From Variovorax boronicumulans (GTDB lineage: Bacteria; Pseudomonadota; Gammaproteobacteria; Burkholderiales; Burkholderiaceae_C): 64,000 nt of DNA. A program made the position numbers and the translations under genes. The notes below the pieces were generated by a model. The model was not told where the DNA came from and did not search any database. It worked only from the letters and a program-made list of their open reading frames with translations. Positions 51,796-59,934 of this stretch are shown piece by piece (position 1 is the stretch's first letter; each line of letters begins with the position of its first letter). The stretch lies in contig NZ_JARXVG010000010.1 of assembly GCF_029892485.1 (NCBI RefSeq), positions 215,932-279,931 of the forward strand, written 5' to 3'.

Positions 51796-53217
51796 TCACC
51801 CCGGTATCCGCGCCACATGCAACAGGTTCGTCGTGCCCGACAAGCCGAACGGCAGGCCCGCCACCACCACCACATCGTCTCCCGCTTTCGCGAAGCCTTC
51901 GGCCTGCGCGGTGCGGCAGGCGCATTCGATCATCTCGGCCACATCGTGCACATCGTCCACGAGCGCGGCATGCACGCCCCAGACCATCGCCATGCGGCGC
52001 GCGGCCGCCACATCGGGCGTGAGGCTCAGGATCGGCACCGCGGGCCGCTCGCGCGCGGCCCGCAAGCTGGTGAAGCCCGAGGAGGTGTAGGTCACGGTGG
52101 CCGCCGGCGCGAGCAGCGCGGCCACCTGGCGCATCGAGGCGCACACCGCATCGGCCGTGGTCGACAGCGGTACATCGTGCGTGGCGTCGATGCCGGTGCG
52201 GTACGACGGGTCGGCCTCCACACGCGCGACGATGCGGTCCATCATGCCGACCGCTTCGAGCGGGTACTTGCCGGAGGCCGATTCGGCCGAGAGCATCACC
52301 GCATCGACACCGTCGTAGATGGCAGTGGCCACGTCGGACACTTCGGCGCGCGTGGGCACGGGCGCGGCGATCATCGATTCGAGCATCTGCGTGGCCACCA
52401 CCACCGGCTTGCCGTGCTGGCGGCAGGCGCGCACGATGCGGCGCTGAAGCTCGGGCACCTGCTCGGGCGGCAGCTCCACGCCGAGGTCGCCGCGCGCGAC
52501 CATGATGCCGTCGGCCAGCGCGACGATGCCGTCCAGGTGCTCGATGGCTGCGGGCTTCTCCAGCTTGGCCATGATCCAGGCGCGCTTGCCGATGATCTCG
52601 CGGGCTTCGGTGATGTCCTCGGGTCGCTGCACGAACGAGAGCGCCACCCAGTCCACGCCCATCGAGAGGCCGAAGTCCAGGTCGTCGCGGTCCTTCGGCG
52701 TGAGCGGCGAGATCGGCAGCAGCACGCTCGGCACGTTCACGCCCTTGCGATCCGAGATCGGCCCGCCGACGATGACGGTGGTCTCCGCGAAGTCGGCGCC
52801 GTGGCTCTCCACGCGCAGGCGGAGCTTTCCGTCGTCGAGCAAAAGATCCGTGCCGGCCTGCAGCGCCGCGAAGATTTCGGGATGCGGCAGCGGCGCGCGG
52901 CGGTAGTCGCCGTTGGTCTTCGTGTCCATGTCGAGGCGAAAGCGCTTGCCCGCTTCCAGCTGCGCGCGTCCGCCCTCGAAGGTGCCCAGCCGCAGCTTCG
53001 GCCCCTGCAGGTCGAGCAGCACGCCGATGGGTCGGCCGAACTCCTTCTCGAGCCGGCGAATCGCCTCCAGCCGGCGCGCATGGTCGTGCTGTGAGCCGTG
53101 GCTGAAGTTCAGCCGGAACACATCCACGCCACGCTCGAACAGCGCGCGAATGGCTTGCTCGTCGGGCGTAGCCGGGCCGAGCGTGGCGACGATCTTTGCG
53201 CTGCGTGTGCGTCTCAT
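51796..53217 (-). CDS. pyk: Pyruvate kinase
   Basis: This 473-residue enzyme converts phosphoenolpyruvate and ADP to pyruvate and ATP. Recognisable parts: N-terminal TKIVATLGPA-like strand (SAKIVATLGPATP), FRLNFSHG near residue 38, LQGPKLR, the active-site MVARGDLGVELP near 260, and MLESMIAAPVPTRAEVSDVA near 300. It is a second candidate pyk in an operon with sucCD-like and reductase genes, as seen where glycerate or glyoxylate assimilation needs its own pyruvate kinase. It starts 19 bp after the reductase gene. Confidence 0.95.
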   Translation of the reverse strand: MRRTRSAKIVATLGPATPDEQAIRALFERGVDVFRLNFSHGSQHDHARRLEAIRRLEKEFGRPIGVLLDLQGPKLRLGTFEGGRAQLEAGKRFRLDMDTKTNGDYRRAPLPHPEIFAALQAGTDLLLDDGKLRLRVESHGADFAETTVIVGGPISDRKGVNVPSVLLPISPLTPKDRDDLDFGLSMGVDWVALSFVQRPEDITEAREIIGKRAWIMAKLEKPAAIEHLDGIVALADGIMVARGDLGVELPPEQVPELQRRIVRACRQHGKPVVVATQMLESMIAAPVPTRAEVSDVATAIYDGVDAVMLSAESASGKYPLEAVGMMDRIVARVEADPSYRTGIDATHDVPLSTTADAVCASMRQVAALLAPAATVTYTSSGFTSLRAARERPAVPILSLTPDVAAARRMAMVWGVHAALVDDVHDVAEMIECACRTAQAEGFAKAGDDVVVVAGLPFGLSGTTNLLHVARIPG

Positions 53218-53236
53218 GGTGTGTCGTGCTTTCTTG

Positions 53237-54247
53237 TCATGCCATCTCGCGAAGCCGGACTTGGCCGCGCTGGTCTTCCATCGTGCGCGCCAACAGCTTG
53301 ACCAGCGTGTACACAGTGTCGATGTGCGGCGTCGATGTATCGGTGAGCCGCGCCAGTTCGACCACCGCACCCACCAGCGCATCGATCTCCGGCGCGCGGC
53401 CGGCCTCGACGTCCTGCAGCATCGAGGTCTTGTGCTTGCCGACCTTCTCGGCGCCGGCGATGCGTTTTTCCAGCGTCACGCGAAACTCGATGCCCAGCTT
53501 GTGCGCCACGGCCTGGGCCTCGCGCATCATCGCGGCGGCCAAGTCGCGCGACGGCGGGTACTGGCAGATGTCGACCAGCGTCGAATGCGAGAGGCTGCTG
53601 ATCGGGTTGAAGGTGAGGTTGCCCCACAGCTTGAGCCAGATCTCCGAGCGGATGTTGTCGAGCACGGGCGCCTTGAAGCCCGCGCCGGTAAAACAGGCCG
53701 AGACGCGGTTCACTCGCTCGCTCGACGAGCCGCCGAGCTCGCCGACCGGAAAGCGATCGCCCTCGATGTGCTTCACCACGCCCGGCGCGATGAGCTCGGA
53801 CGCGGGATACACCACGCACCCGATCACCCGCTCGGCCGGCACCTTCGCGCTCACCAGCCCCGTCGGGTCGACGCTGCGCACCAGCGTGCCCGCGAGCGCG
53901 CCGCCGTGGTTGTGGAAGTACCAGTACGGAATGCCGTTCTGCATCGTCACGACCATCGTCTCGGGGCCGAAGAGCTTGGGCACGTCGTTCGCCACGGCCT
54001 CGACCTGGTGCGCCTTCATGGCGAGGATGACGATGTCCTGCGGGCCGGCCTCGTCATAGCTGTCGGTGGCCTTCACGTTGCGCGCGACCTGCTCTTCGCC
54101 CTCGGCCGAGACCAGCTTGAAGCCGTTCGCCTTGATGGCCGCAAGGTTCGCGCCGCGCACGATGAACGTCACGTCCTCCCCGGCCAGCGCGAGTTTCGCG
54201 CCCACCAGGCCGCCGATGGCGCCTGCTCCGATGACTGCAATCTTCAT
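53237..54247 (-). CDS. PanE/ApbA-type ketopantoate reductase family protein
   Basis: This 336-residue NADPH-dependent reductase family member has the Rossmann motif GAGAIGG at residues 7-13 and a C-terminal helical ApbA domain with NPISSLSHST. The canonical reaction is 2-dehydropantoate to pantoate, but operon context (sucCD, pyk, FAH protein) suggests a different 2-oxo acid may be the substrate. It is slightly longer than E. coli PanE (303 residues). It lies 49 bp after the FAH-family gene. Confidence 0.88.
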   Translation of the reverse strand: MKIAVIGAGAIGGLVGAKLALAGEDVTFIVRGANLAAIKANGFKLVSAEGEEQVARNVKATDSYDEAGPQDIVILAMKAHQVEAVANDVPKLFGPETMVVTMQNGIPYWYFHNHGGALAGTLVRSVDPTGLVSAKVPAERVIGCVVYPASELIAPGVVKHIEGDRFPVGELGGSSSERVNRVSACFTGAGFKAPVLDNIRSEIWLKLWGNLTFNPISSLSHSTLVDICQYPPSRDLAAAMMREAQAVAHKLGIEFRVTLEKRIAGAEKVGKHKTSMLQDVEAGRAPEIDALVGAVVELARLTDTSTPHIDTVYTLVKLLARTMEDQRGQVRLREMA

Positions 54248-54296
54248 GTCGATCCCCAGTAGTTTTGAATGCGTTGCACGAGGCCGGGCGGTGCCG

Positions 54297-55073
54297 TCAA
54301 CCGAAGCGGTTGGAAAGCTTGCCGATGCCTTCGATGCCGATCTCGACCTGGCTGCCCGGCTTCATCGAGCCGACGCCCACCGAGGTGCCGCACAGGATCA
54401 CGTCGCCGGGGTTCAGCGTCATGTCCTGCGAGATCAGGCTGACCAGCTGCCGCACGGAAAAGCGCATGTCGCTGATCGGGTAGTTCTGGCGCTCCTCGCC
54501 GTTGAGCACGGTGGTCACGACGAGCGTTGCGGGATCGAGGCCCGTGGCCACCACGGGTCCCATGGGGCAGAAGGTGTCGAAGCCCTTGGCGCGCACCCAT
54601 TGGGCGAAGGATGCATCGCGGTTCAGGATGTCGGCCACCGTCACGTCGTTGGCGCAGGTGTAGCCGAACACATGGTCCAGCGCATCGGCCTCGGCCACGG
54701 CGGTGGCGGTCTTGCCGATGACGATGCCCAGCTCGCCCTCGAACACCACCTTGCCCTCGCACAGGGGCTTCCTGATCGCATCGCCATGCGCCGCGAAGGA
54801 ATTGGGCGCCTTCAGCAAGTACAGCGGCTCCGCGGGCACCGGCAGGCTCAGCTTGGCGCCGAGCGCATGGAAGTTGTTCCACAGCGCGATCACCTTCGTG
54901 GGCTCGCTGGGCGTGAGCAGCTTCAGGCCCGCGAGCACGAACACCCGGCCCGTGGGCTCGGAGCGGCCGTACATGTCGCCCTGGTGCTCGTGCACGGCAT
55001 CGCCCTCGACGGTGCCGAAGGTGGCCTTGCCGGCATCTTCGAAACGGACCCACTGCTGTTGCTGCTGTTTCAT
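54297..55073 (-). CDS. Fumarylacetoacetate hydrolase family protein
   Basis: This 258-residue FAH-fold protein has the family core KVVFEGELGIVIGK near residue 108, GYTCANDVTVADI near 137 and FCPMGPVVATG near 165, which supply the metal-binding Glu/Glu/Asp set. FAH-family members act as 2-hydroxyhepta-dienedioate isomerases, acylpyruvases or oxaloacetate decarboxylases. The last activity would suit a C4/C2-acid operon, but the sequence does not decide. The ATG at 55073 is 62 bp after the sucD stop. Confidence 0.88.
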   Translation of the reverse strand: MKQQQQQWVRFEDAGKATFGTVEGDAVHEHQGDMYGRSEPTGRVFVLAGLKLLTPSEPTKVIALWNNFHALGAKLSLPVPAEPLYLLKAPNSFAAHGDAIRKPLCEGKVVFEGELGIVIGKTATAVAEADALDHVFGYTCANDVTVADILNRDASFAQWVRAKGFDTFCPMGPVVATGLDPATLVVTTVLNGEERQNYPISDMRFSVRQLVSLISQDMTLNPGDVILCGTSVGVGSMKPGSQVEIGIEGIGKLSNRFG

Positions 55074-55135
55074 TTGTTGTGTGCTTTCTTGAAATCTGCG
55101 AAACCGTTCCACGAGCGTCCGATGGATCGGATCGA

Positions 55136-56035
55136 TCAGTCGAACGGGAGGTAGTCGGGAATGACGAGCGACGCGAGCAGCTTCCCCATCTCCGCCGGAT
55201 TGCTCGTCACATGGATGCCGCATTCCTTCATCACCGCGAGCTTTTCCTGCGCGGTGCCGCGCCCGCCCGAGACGATGGCGCCCGCGTGGCCCATGCGCTT
55301 GCCGGGCGGCGCGGTGGCACCTGCGATGAAGCCGACCACGGGCTTGCGCATGTGGTCCTTGATCCAGCGCGCGCAGATCTCTTCTTCGTTGCCGCCGATC
55401 TCGCCGACCATGATCACGGCGTCGGTGCGCGGGTCGTCGTTGAACATCTTGAGCACGTCGATGTGCTTCAACCCACCGACCGGATCGCCGCCGATGCCCA
55501 CCACCGTCGATTGCCCGATGCCGAAGCGCGCCAATTGACTCGCCGCTTCGTAGGTCAGCGTGCCCGAGCGTGACACCACGCCGATGCGCCCGCGCTGGTG
55601 GATGTGGCCCGGCATGATCCCGATCTTGATTTCGTCGGGCGTGATGAGTCCCGGGCAGTTCGGCCCGAGCAGCAAGGTCTTGCTGCCCTCCATGCGATGG
55701 CGCGTGCGGATCATGTCGCGCACCGGAATGCCTTCGGTGATGCAGATGACCAGCTCCATGCCCGCATCGACCGCTTCGTCGATCGCAGCGGCCGCGAACG
55801 GCGGCGGCACGTAGATCACCGACACGGTGGCGCCTGTCTCGGCCTTCGCATCCTTCACCTTGCCGAAGACCGGAATGCCGTCGAAGGACTTGCCCGCCTT
55901 GTTCGGGTTCACGCCCGCGACGAAGCACTTCTGGCCGTTGCCGTAGTCGCGGCACATCGCGGTGTGGAACTGGCCGGTCTTGCCGGTGATGCCTTGCGTG
56001 ATGACGCGGGTGTTCTTGTTGATGAGGATCGACAT
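55136..56035 (-). CDS. sucD: Succinyl-CoA synthetase alpha-type subunit
   Basis: This 299-residue subunit has the CoA-binding N-domain (VITQGITGKTGQFH near residues 10-23), the GIPVRDM segment, and the phosphorylated His in GHAGAIVSGG near 248. It catalyses acyl-CoA formation with the beta subunit. It is paired with sucC but separated by a 327-bp gap containing paired-hairpin repeat C. As the operon is not the 2-oxoglutarate dehydrogenase locus, this may be a paralogue with another C4 or C2 diacid as substrate. Confidence 0.92.
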   Translation of the reverse strand: MSILINKNTRVITQGITGKTGQFHTAMCRDYGNGQKCFVAGVNPNKAGKSFDGIPVFGKVKDAKAETGATVSVIYVPPPFAAAAIDEAVDAGMELVICITEGIPVRDMIRTRHRMEGSKTLLLGPNCPGLITPDEIKIGIMPGHIHQRGRIGVVSRSGTLTYEAASQLARFGIGQSTVVGIGGDPVGGLKHIDVLKMFNDDPRTDAVIMVGEIGGNEEEICARWIKDHMRKPVVGFIAGATAPPGKRMGHAGAIVSGGRGTAQEKLAVMKECGIHVTSNPAEMGKLLASLVIPDYLPFD

Positions 56036-56362
56036 TTCAGTTCTTGTCCTCGGCTTGTTTTGCAGGGCGTCGGTTCAGGGCGCGTGCACAGGCCACCGGG
56101 TACTCCCCTCCGCGAATGTCCCCCGGGCTTCGCCCTCCTCCTTGATTTCGCTGCGGGGAGCACCCGATGCCCTGTGCACCTGGACACGCTGCCGGTTTGC
56201 GGCCGATCAACCAGTGCTCTGAACACGAGCGCGCCGATGGGGTGCCTTGCGCAGCGAAATCAAGGAGGAGCCGAAGGCGGGGGACATTCGCGGAGCAAGG
56301 TACCCCGTCGGCGCGATCGCGCCCTGAATGCACAACGCGACGAATCAGAGAGCAAGTCTTCA
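56036..56362. other. 327-bp sucC-sucD gap occupied by repeat
   Basis: SucC and SucD genes are usually adjacent or overlapping. Here 255 of the 327 bp between them is the paired-hairpin repeat at 56074-56328. The remainder holds only the sucD ribosome-binding region. No gene is visible. Confidence 0.75.
56074..56328 (+). repeat. Paired-hairpin repeat, copy C (between sucC and sucD)
   Basis: This copy is nearly identical to copy A in its outer parts. Hairpin 1 at 56084-56179 has GTGCAC ends; hairpin 2 at about 56231-56314 has the GGGGTGCCTTGC stem with one G-T pair (GCAAGGTACCCC). The inner mini-stem of hairpin 1 is GGGC-TTC-GCCC, against GGCC-TGC-GGCC in copy A. Outer ends are TTCAGGGCG and CGCCCTGAA. 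Confidence 0.88.
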
Positions 56363-57532
56363 TCACGCCCCTCGCCGAGCAGCAGCCACCACCAGCTCAG
56401 CCGCATCCGCCATGTCATCCGCCGTGATGACCTTCAGCCCCGACTGCGCAAGGATGGTCTTGCCCAGGCTCTCGTTCGTGCCCTTCATGCGCACCACCAG
56501 TGGCCCCGAGAGCTCGACTTCGCGCGCCGCGGCGACGATGCCCCGCGCGATCACGTCGCACTTCATGATCCCGCCGAAGATGTTGACCAGGATCGCGCGC
56601 AGATTCGGGTTGCGCAGCATCAGCTTGAAGGCCTGCGTCACTTTCTCGGCCGTCGCGCCACCGCCCACGTCGAGAAAGTTGGCGGGCGAGCCGCCGTAGA
56701 GTTGGATCACGTCCATCGTCGCCATCGCCAAGCCCGCGCCGTTGACCAGGCAGCCGATGTCGCCATCGAGCGCGATGTACGACAGGCCGGACTGCGAGGC
56801 CTCGACCTCCGCCGGGTCTTCTTCGTCGAGGTCGCGCATCGCGGCGATCTCGGGCTGGCGGTAGAGCGCGTTCGCATCGAAGTTGAACTTGGCGTCGAGC
56901 GCGATCACACGGCCGTCGCGCGTCACCACCAGCGGATTGATTTCGGCGAGCGATGCATCGCTCGCGTCGAACGCCTGGTAGAGGTTCTGCATCAGCGTGC
57001 GCGCCTGCATCACCGACTTGCCCGAGAGACCGATGTTCCGCGCCACGATGTCGGCTTCGCTGCCCTTCAGACCCGTGGCAGGATCGATGAGCACCTTGTG
57101 GATCTTGCCGGGCGTGCGCGCCGCCACTTCTTCGATGTCCATGCCGCCTTCGCTGGACGCCATCAGTGCGACGCGGCCCGATTCGCGGTCGACCACCAGG
57201 GCGAGGTAGAGCTCCTTGTCGACCTCGATGCCCTCCTCCACCAAGAGGCGCTTCACCACGCGGCCTTCGGGGCCGGTCTGGTGGGTCTTCAGGGTCATGC
57301 CGAGCATCTGGCTCGCGTGCCGGCGCACTTCGTCGACCGACCACGCGAGCTTCACGCCGCCGCCCTTGCCGCGGCCACCCGCGTGGATCTGCGCCTTCAC
57401 CACCCATGCCCTGCCGCCCAGTCGGGTGGCGGCATCTGCCGCTTCGTCGGCCGATGCGCAGGCGAATCCACGGGGCGTGGTGACGCCGTATTTGCGCAAT
57501 ACGTCCTTGCCCTGGTATTCGTGGATATTCAT
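56363..57532 (-). CDS. sucC: Succinyl-CoA synthetase beta-type subunit
   Basis: This 389-residue ATP-grasp subunit has the SucC N-terminus NIHEYQGKDVLRKYGV, the nucleotide-binding QIHAGGRGKGGGVK near residues 47-60, and the C-terminal LDVGGGAT and VNIFGGIMKCD loops. It resembles SucC more than malate thiokinase MtkA (GGIMKCD and GKIHK segments). It starts 10 bp after the 110-residue ORF. It may be a second SucCD set used with oxalate or glyoxylate carbon; a TCA-cycle copy cannot be excluded. Confidence 0.93.
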   Translation of the reverse strand: MNIHEYQGKDVLRKYGVTTPRGFACASADEAADAATRLGGRAWVVKAQIHAGGRGKGGGVKLAWSVDEVRRHASQMLGMTLKTHQTGPEGRVVKRLLVEEGIEVDKELYLALVVDRESGRVALMASSEGGMDIEEVAARTPGKIHKVLIDPATGLKGSEADIVARNIGLSGKSVMQARTLMQNLYQAFDASDASLAEINPLVVTRDGRVIALDAKFNFDANALYRQPEIAAMRDLDEEDPAEVEASQSGLSYIALDGDIGCLVNGAGLAMATMDVIQLYGGSPANFLDVGGGATAEKVTQAFKLMLRNPNLRAILVNIFGGIMKCDVIARGIVAAAREVELSGPLVVRMKGTNESLGKTILAQSGLKVITADDMADAAELVVAAARRGA

Positions 57533-57542
57533 GGCAATTGCT

Positions 57543-57875
57543 TCAGGCGCCCAATTCAGCGCCGCGGCTTTCGGCCCAATTGAAATAACGCCGGCTTCCG
57601 AGGCCTTCGCTCAATTCGCGCTGCTGGTGCACTTCTTTTTTCTGCTCGATCACCTCCGCCAGCGATCTGGCGTCGTAGGCGCGCAGCAAATGCGGCTGGT
57701 GCGTGCTCAGGTAATGGCACACGCGCTCTGGGCCGTCCTGGCTCTGGCGCAGCAATTGGCAATAGGTTTCGCGGTCCCAGTGCCAGCGCAGGCCCAGTTC
57801 GTAGAAGGCTGCGTTGTAGGCGTTGCGCTCCGTCTCGGAGCTCCAGTATTGAATGGGTGCGTCATCGATCATCAT
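57543..57875 (-). CDS. 110-residue protein at the head of the sucCD operon, unknown
   Basis: This soluble protein is rich in Tyr, Trp, Arg and Gln, with segments IQYWSSETERNAYNAAFYELG and DGPERVCHYLSTHQPHLLRAYD. AGGAG lies seven bases before the ATG at 57875 (a second ATG follows directly). No membrane segment, signal peptide or known motif is seen. Its stop is 10 bp before sucC, so it is co-transcribed. I do not recognise a family; a small regulator or accessory subunit is possible. Confidence 0.75.
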   Translation of the reverse strand: MMIDDAPIQYWSSETERNAYNAAFYELGLRWHWDRETYCQLLRQSQDGPERVCHYLSTHQPHLLRAYDARSLAEVIEQKKEVHQQRELSEGLGSRRYFNWAESRGAELGA

Positions 57876-58204
57876 GAAATTTCTCCTGGAAATTGAATGC
57901 CGGGCGACAAATGGGTGGCGGGTCGGCATGATCAAAATGTAGATTCGATGATCGATAAATAATAGTTAAACTATTTTATTGAATGCATTTGCCATGCGTT
58001 ATATGTGAATTGGCAAAAAAGAGCGCAGCCATCCATTGCAAATGGCTTTCGCCAATTTGCAAAAATTACCTAGGCAAGCCGCCTTAATACGAATTACGGC
58101 CTATTCCAGAAACACCGCGGAACCGGCTTTGCCGGGCCGCTGGTGTTGCCCCCGGAAGGGGGTTGGCGAAGCGACACGAAGTGCGCGAAGCCTGGGGGTG
58201 AGCT
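57876..58204. promoter_or_regulatory. AT-rich upstream region of the sucCD operon
   Basis: This 329-bp gap is much more AT-rich than its surroundings up to about 58100, consistent with the operon promoter. It holds AATAGTT-A-AACTATT (57961-57975), an odd palindrome of LysR-box size, and an imperfect inverted repeat TTGCAAATGGC / GCCAATTTGCAA (58036-58062). The part from 58109 to 58204 is the dispersed 95-bp repeat. TTACCTAGGCAA at 58067-58078 resembles a damaged Crp/Fnr dyad but lacks two bases. Confidence 0.5.
58109..58204 (-). repeat. 95-bp dispersed intergenic repeat (copy 2, inverted)
   Basis: This is the reverse complement of 28879-28973 with a few substitutions. It abuts the stop codon of the second frc gene exactly, as copy 1 abuts the DUF1841 stop. 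It contains CCCCC/GGGGG and CCGGC/GCCGG dyads. Confidence 0.8.
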
Positions 58205-59452
58205 TCATATGACGCGCTCGGTGCGCAGCATGGCAATTTCGTCCACGCCATAGCCCAATTGCCGGAGCACCTCCTCGGTGTGCTCGCCCAGCAAGGGCGC
58301 CCGTGTCACCTCGGTCCGGCTGTCGGACATCTTGATGGGGTTGCCCACGGTCAGGTACTTGCCGCGCGTCGGGTGGTCCACCTCGACGATGGTGCCGGTC
58401 TCGCGCAGCGATTCGTCGGCGGCGATTTCCTTCATCGAAAGAATCGGGCCGCACGGAATGTCGAACTCGTTGAGGATGTCCATGGCCTCGAACTTGGTCT
58501 TGGTCATGGTCCATTGCTCGATGCGCGCGAAGATGGGCTTCAGGTGCAAGAGGCGCGCGGCCGGCGTGGCGTAGGCCTCGTCGGTAATCCAGCCCTCTTC
58601 GCCGATCACCTTGCAGACGGCCGGCCACACCGCGCCCTGCGTGATGAAGTAGATGTACGCGTTCGGGTCGGTCTCCCAGCCCTTGCACTTGAGGATGGAG
58701 CCCGGCTGCCCGCCGCCCGATGCGTTGCCCGCGCGCGGCACCGCGTCGCCGAACTTGCCGTCGGGGTACTGCGGGTACTCGTGCATGGTGCCGGTGCGCT
58801 CCAGGCGCTGCTGGTCGCGCATCTTCACGCGGCACAGGTTGAGAACGGCGTCCTGCATCGGCGCGAGCACCTGCTGGCCGCGCCCGGTGCTGTTGCGCTG
58901 GTAGAGCGCGGCGACGATGCCCAGCGCCAGGTGCAGCCCGGTGCCGCTGTCGCCGATCTGCGCGCCGGTGACCACGGGGGGGCCGTCCTCGAAGCCGGTG
59001 GTCGATGCGGCGCCGCCGGCGCATTGCGCGACGTTCTCGTAGACCTTGCAGTGCTCGTACTTGCCCGGGCCGAAGCCCTTGACCGAGGCGACGATCATCC
59101 GCGGGTTGAGCTTCTGGATGTGCGCCCAGGTGATGCCCATGCGGTCGAGTGCGCCGGGTGCGAAGTTCTCCACCAGCACGTCGCAGGTCTTGATCAGCGT
59201 GTCGAGAACCTGCTTGCCCTTGGGGTTCTTGGTGTCCAGCGTGATCGAGCGCTTGTTGTGGTTCAGCATCGTGAAGTAGAGGCTGTCCACGTCGGGAATG
59301 TCGCGCAGTTGCCCGCGCGTGGCGTCGCCTTCACCGGCGCGTTCCACCTTGATCACGTCGGCGCCGAACCAGGCCAGCAGCTGGGTGCAGGTGGGGCCGG
59401 ACTGCACGTGGGTGAAGTCGAGAATGCGAACGCCGTCGAGTGCCTTGCTCAT
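58205..59452 (-). CDS. frc: Class III CoA-transferase, second formyl-CoA:oxalate CoA-transferase-like
   Basis: This 415-residue family III CoA-transferase closely resembles the Frc encoded two genes upstream. The catalytic Asp is in GDSGTGLH (Asp168), and DFTHVQSGPTCTQ and VENFAPGALDRMG are family blocks. The glycine loop reads SGGGQPG where Frc has GGGGQPG. It may be a second Frc with different kinetics or use another acyl donor such as succinyl-CoA. It is the last gene of the oxc operon. Confidence 0.9.
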   Translation of the reverse strand: MSKALDGVRILDFTHVQSGPTCTQLLAWFGADVIKVERAGEGDATRGQLRDIPDVDSLYFTMLNHNKRSITLDTKNPKGKQVLDTLIKTCDVLVENFAPGALDRMGITWAHIQKLNPRMIVASVKGFGPGKYEHCKVYENVAQCAGGAASTTGFEDGPPVVTGAQIGDSGTGLHLALGIVAALYQRNSTGRGQQVLAPMQDAVLNLCRVKMRDQQRLERTGTMHEYPQYPDGKFGDAVPRAGNASGGGQPGSILKCKGWETDPNAYIYFITQGAVWPAVCKVIGEEGWITDEAYATPAARLLHLKPIFARIEQWTMTKTKFEAMDILNEFDIPCGPILSMKEIAADESLRETGTIVEVDHPTRGKYLTVGNPIKMSDSRTEVTRAPLLGEHTEEVLRQLGYGVDEIAMLRTERVI

Positions 59453-59467
59453 CGTGTGTCTCCTGTC

Positions 59468-59902
59468 TTATTTGTTCGTCGCGGCTTCAACTTCTACCAG
59501 ACGGGCGCGCAATTTGCGCTCCTCCGCGAAGCGGGCGGTCTCGTCGCGCACGATGGCGACGATGCCTGAAACCTTTTGATCCTGGGCGAACAGCATGGAG
59601 ACCGTGAAGGCGATGGAAATGGTGTGCCCGTCCTTGTGCAGGGCGGGCACGCGCAGCACGTCGGCACCGTATTTGGTGACCGCCGTTTCCATCGTCTTGT
59701 TGTAGCCATCCCAATGCCGCTGGCGTTGTCGCATGGGGATGATGATGTCCAGCGACTGCCCGAGCGCTTCGGCTTCGGTAAAGCCGAAGATGCGCTCGGC
59801 AGCCTTGTTCCACAGCGTGATCGCACCCTTGGCATCGCAGACCATGATGGCGTCGCCGGCTCCGGCGACGAGTTGCTCGAAATCGATGGTCGATGAGGAC
59901 AA
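59468..59902 (-). CDS. Stand-alone PAS domain protein
   Basis: This 144-residue protein consists almost entirely of one PAS fold: FEQLVAGAGDAIMVCDAKGAITLWNKAAERIFGFTEAEALGQ pattern with the final strand VSGIVAIVRDETARF, and a short C-terminal helix likely to dimerise. No output domain is attached. It lies between the two frc genes (32 bp and 15 bp gaps). It could sense a ligand or redox state and act on a partner protein; the ligand is not evident. Confidence 0.87.
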   Translation of the reverse strand: MSSSTIDFEQLVAGAGDAIMVCDAKGAITLWNKAAERIFGFTEAEALGQSLDIIIPMRQRQRHWDGYNKTMETAVTKYGADVLRVPALHKDGHTISIAFTVSMLFAQDQKVSGIVAIVRDETARFAEERKLRARLVEVEAATNK

Positions 59903-59934
59903 GGTGTGCTCCCGCTTTTTTCTCTACGACGGCC

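Noticed and set aside
55136..57532. Malate thiokinase (MtkAB) for a serine cycle
   Set aside because: The beta subunit carries SucC-type segments (GKIHK, NIFGGIMKCD), and no malyl-CoA lyase or other serine-cycle gene is in the window.
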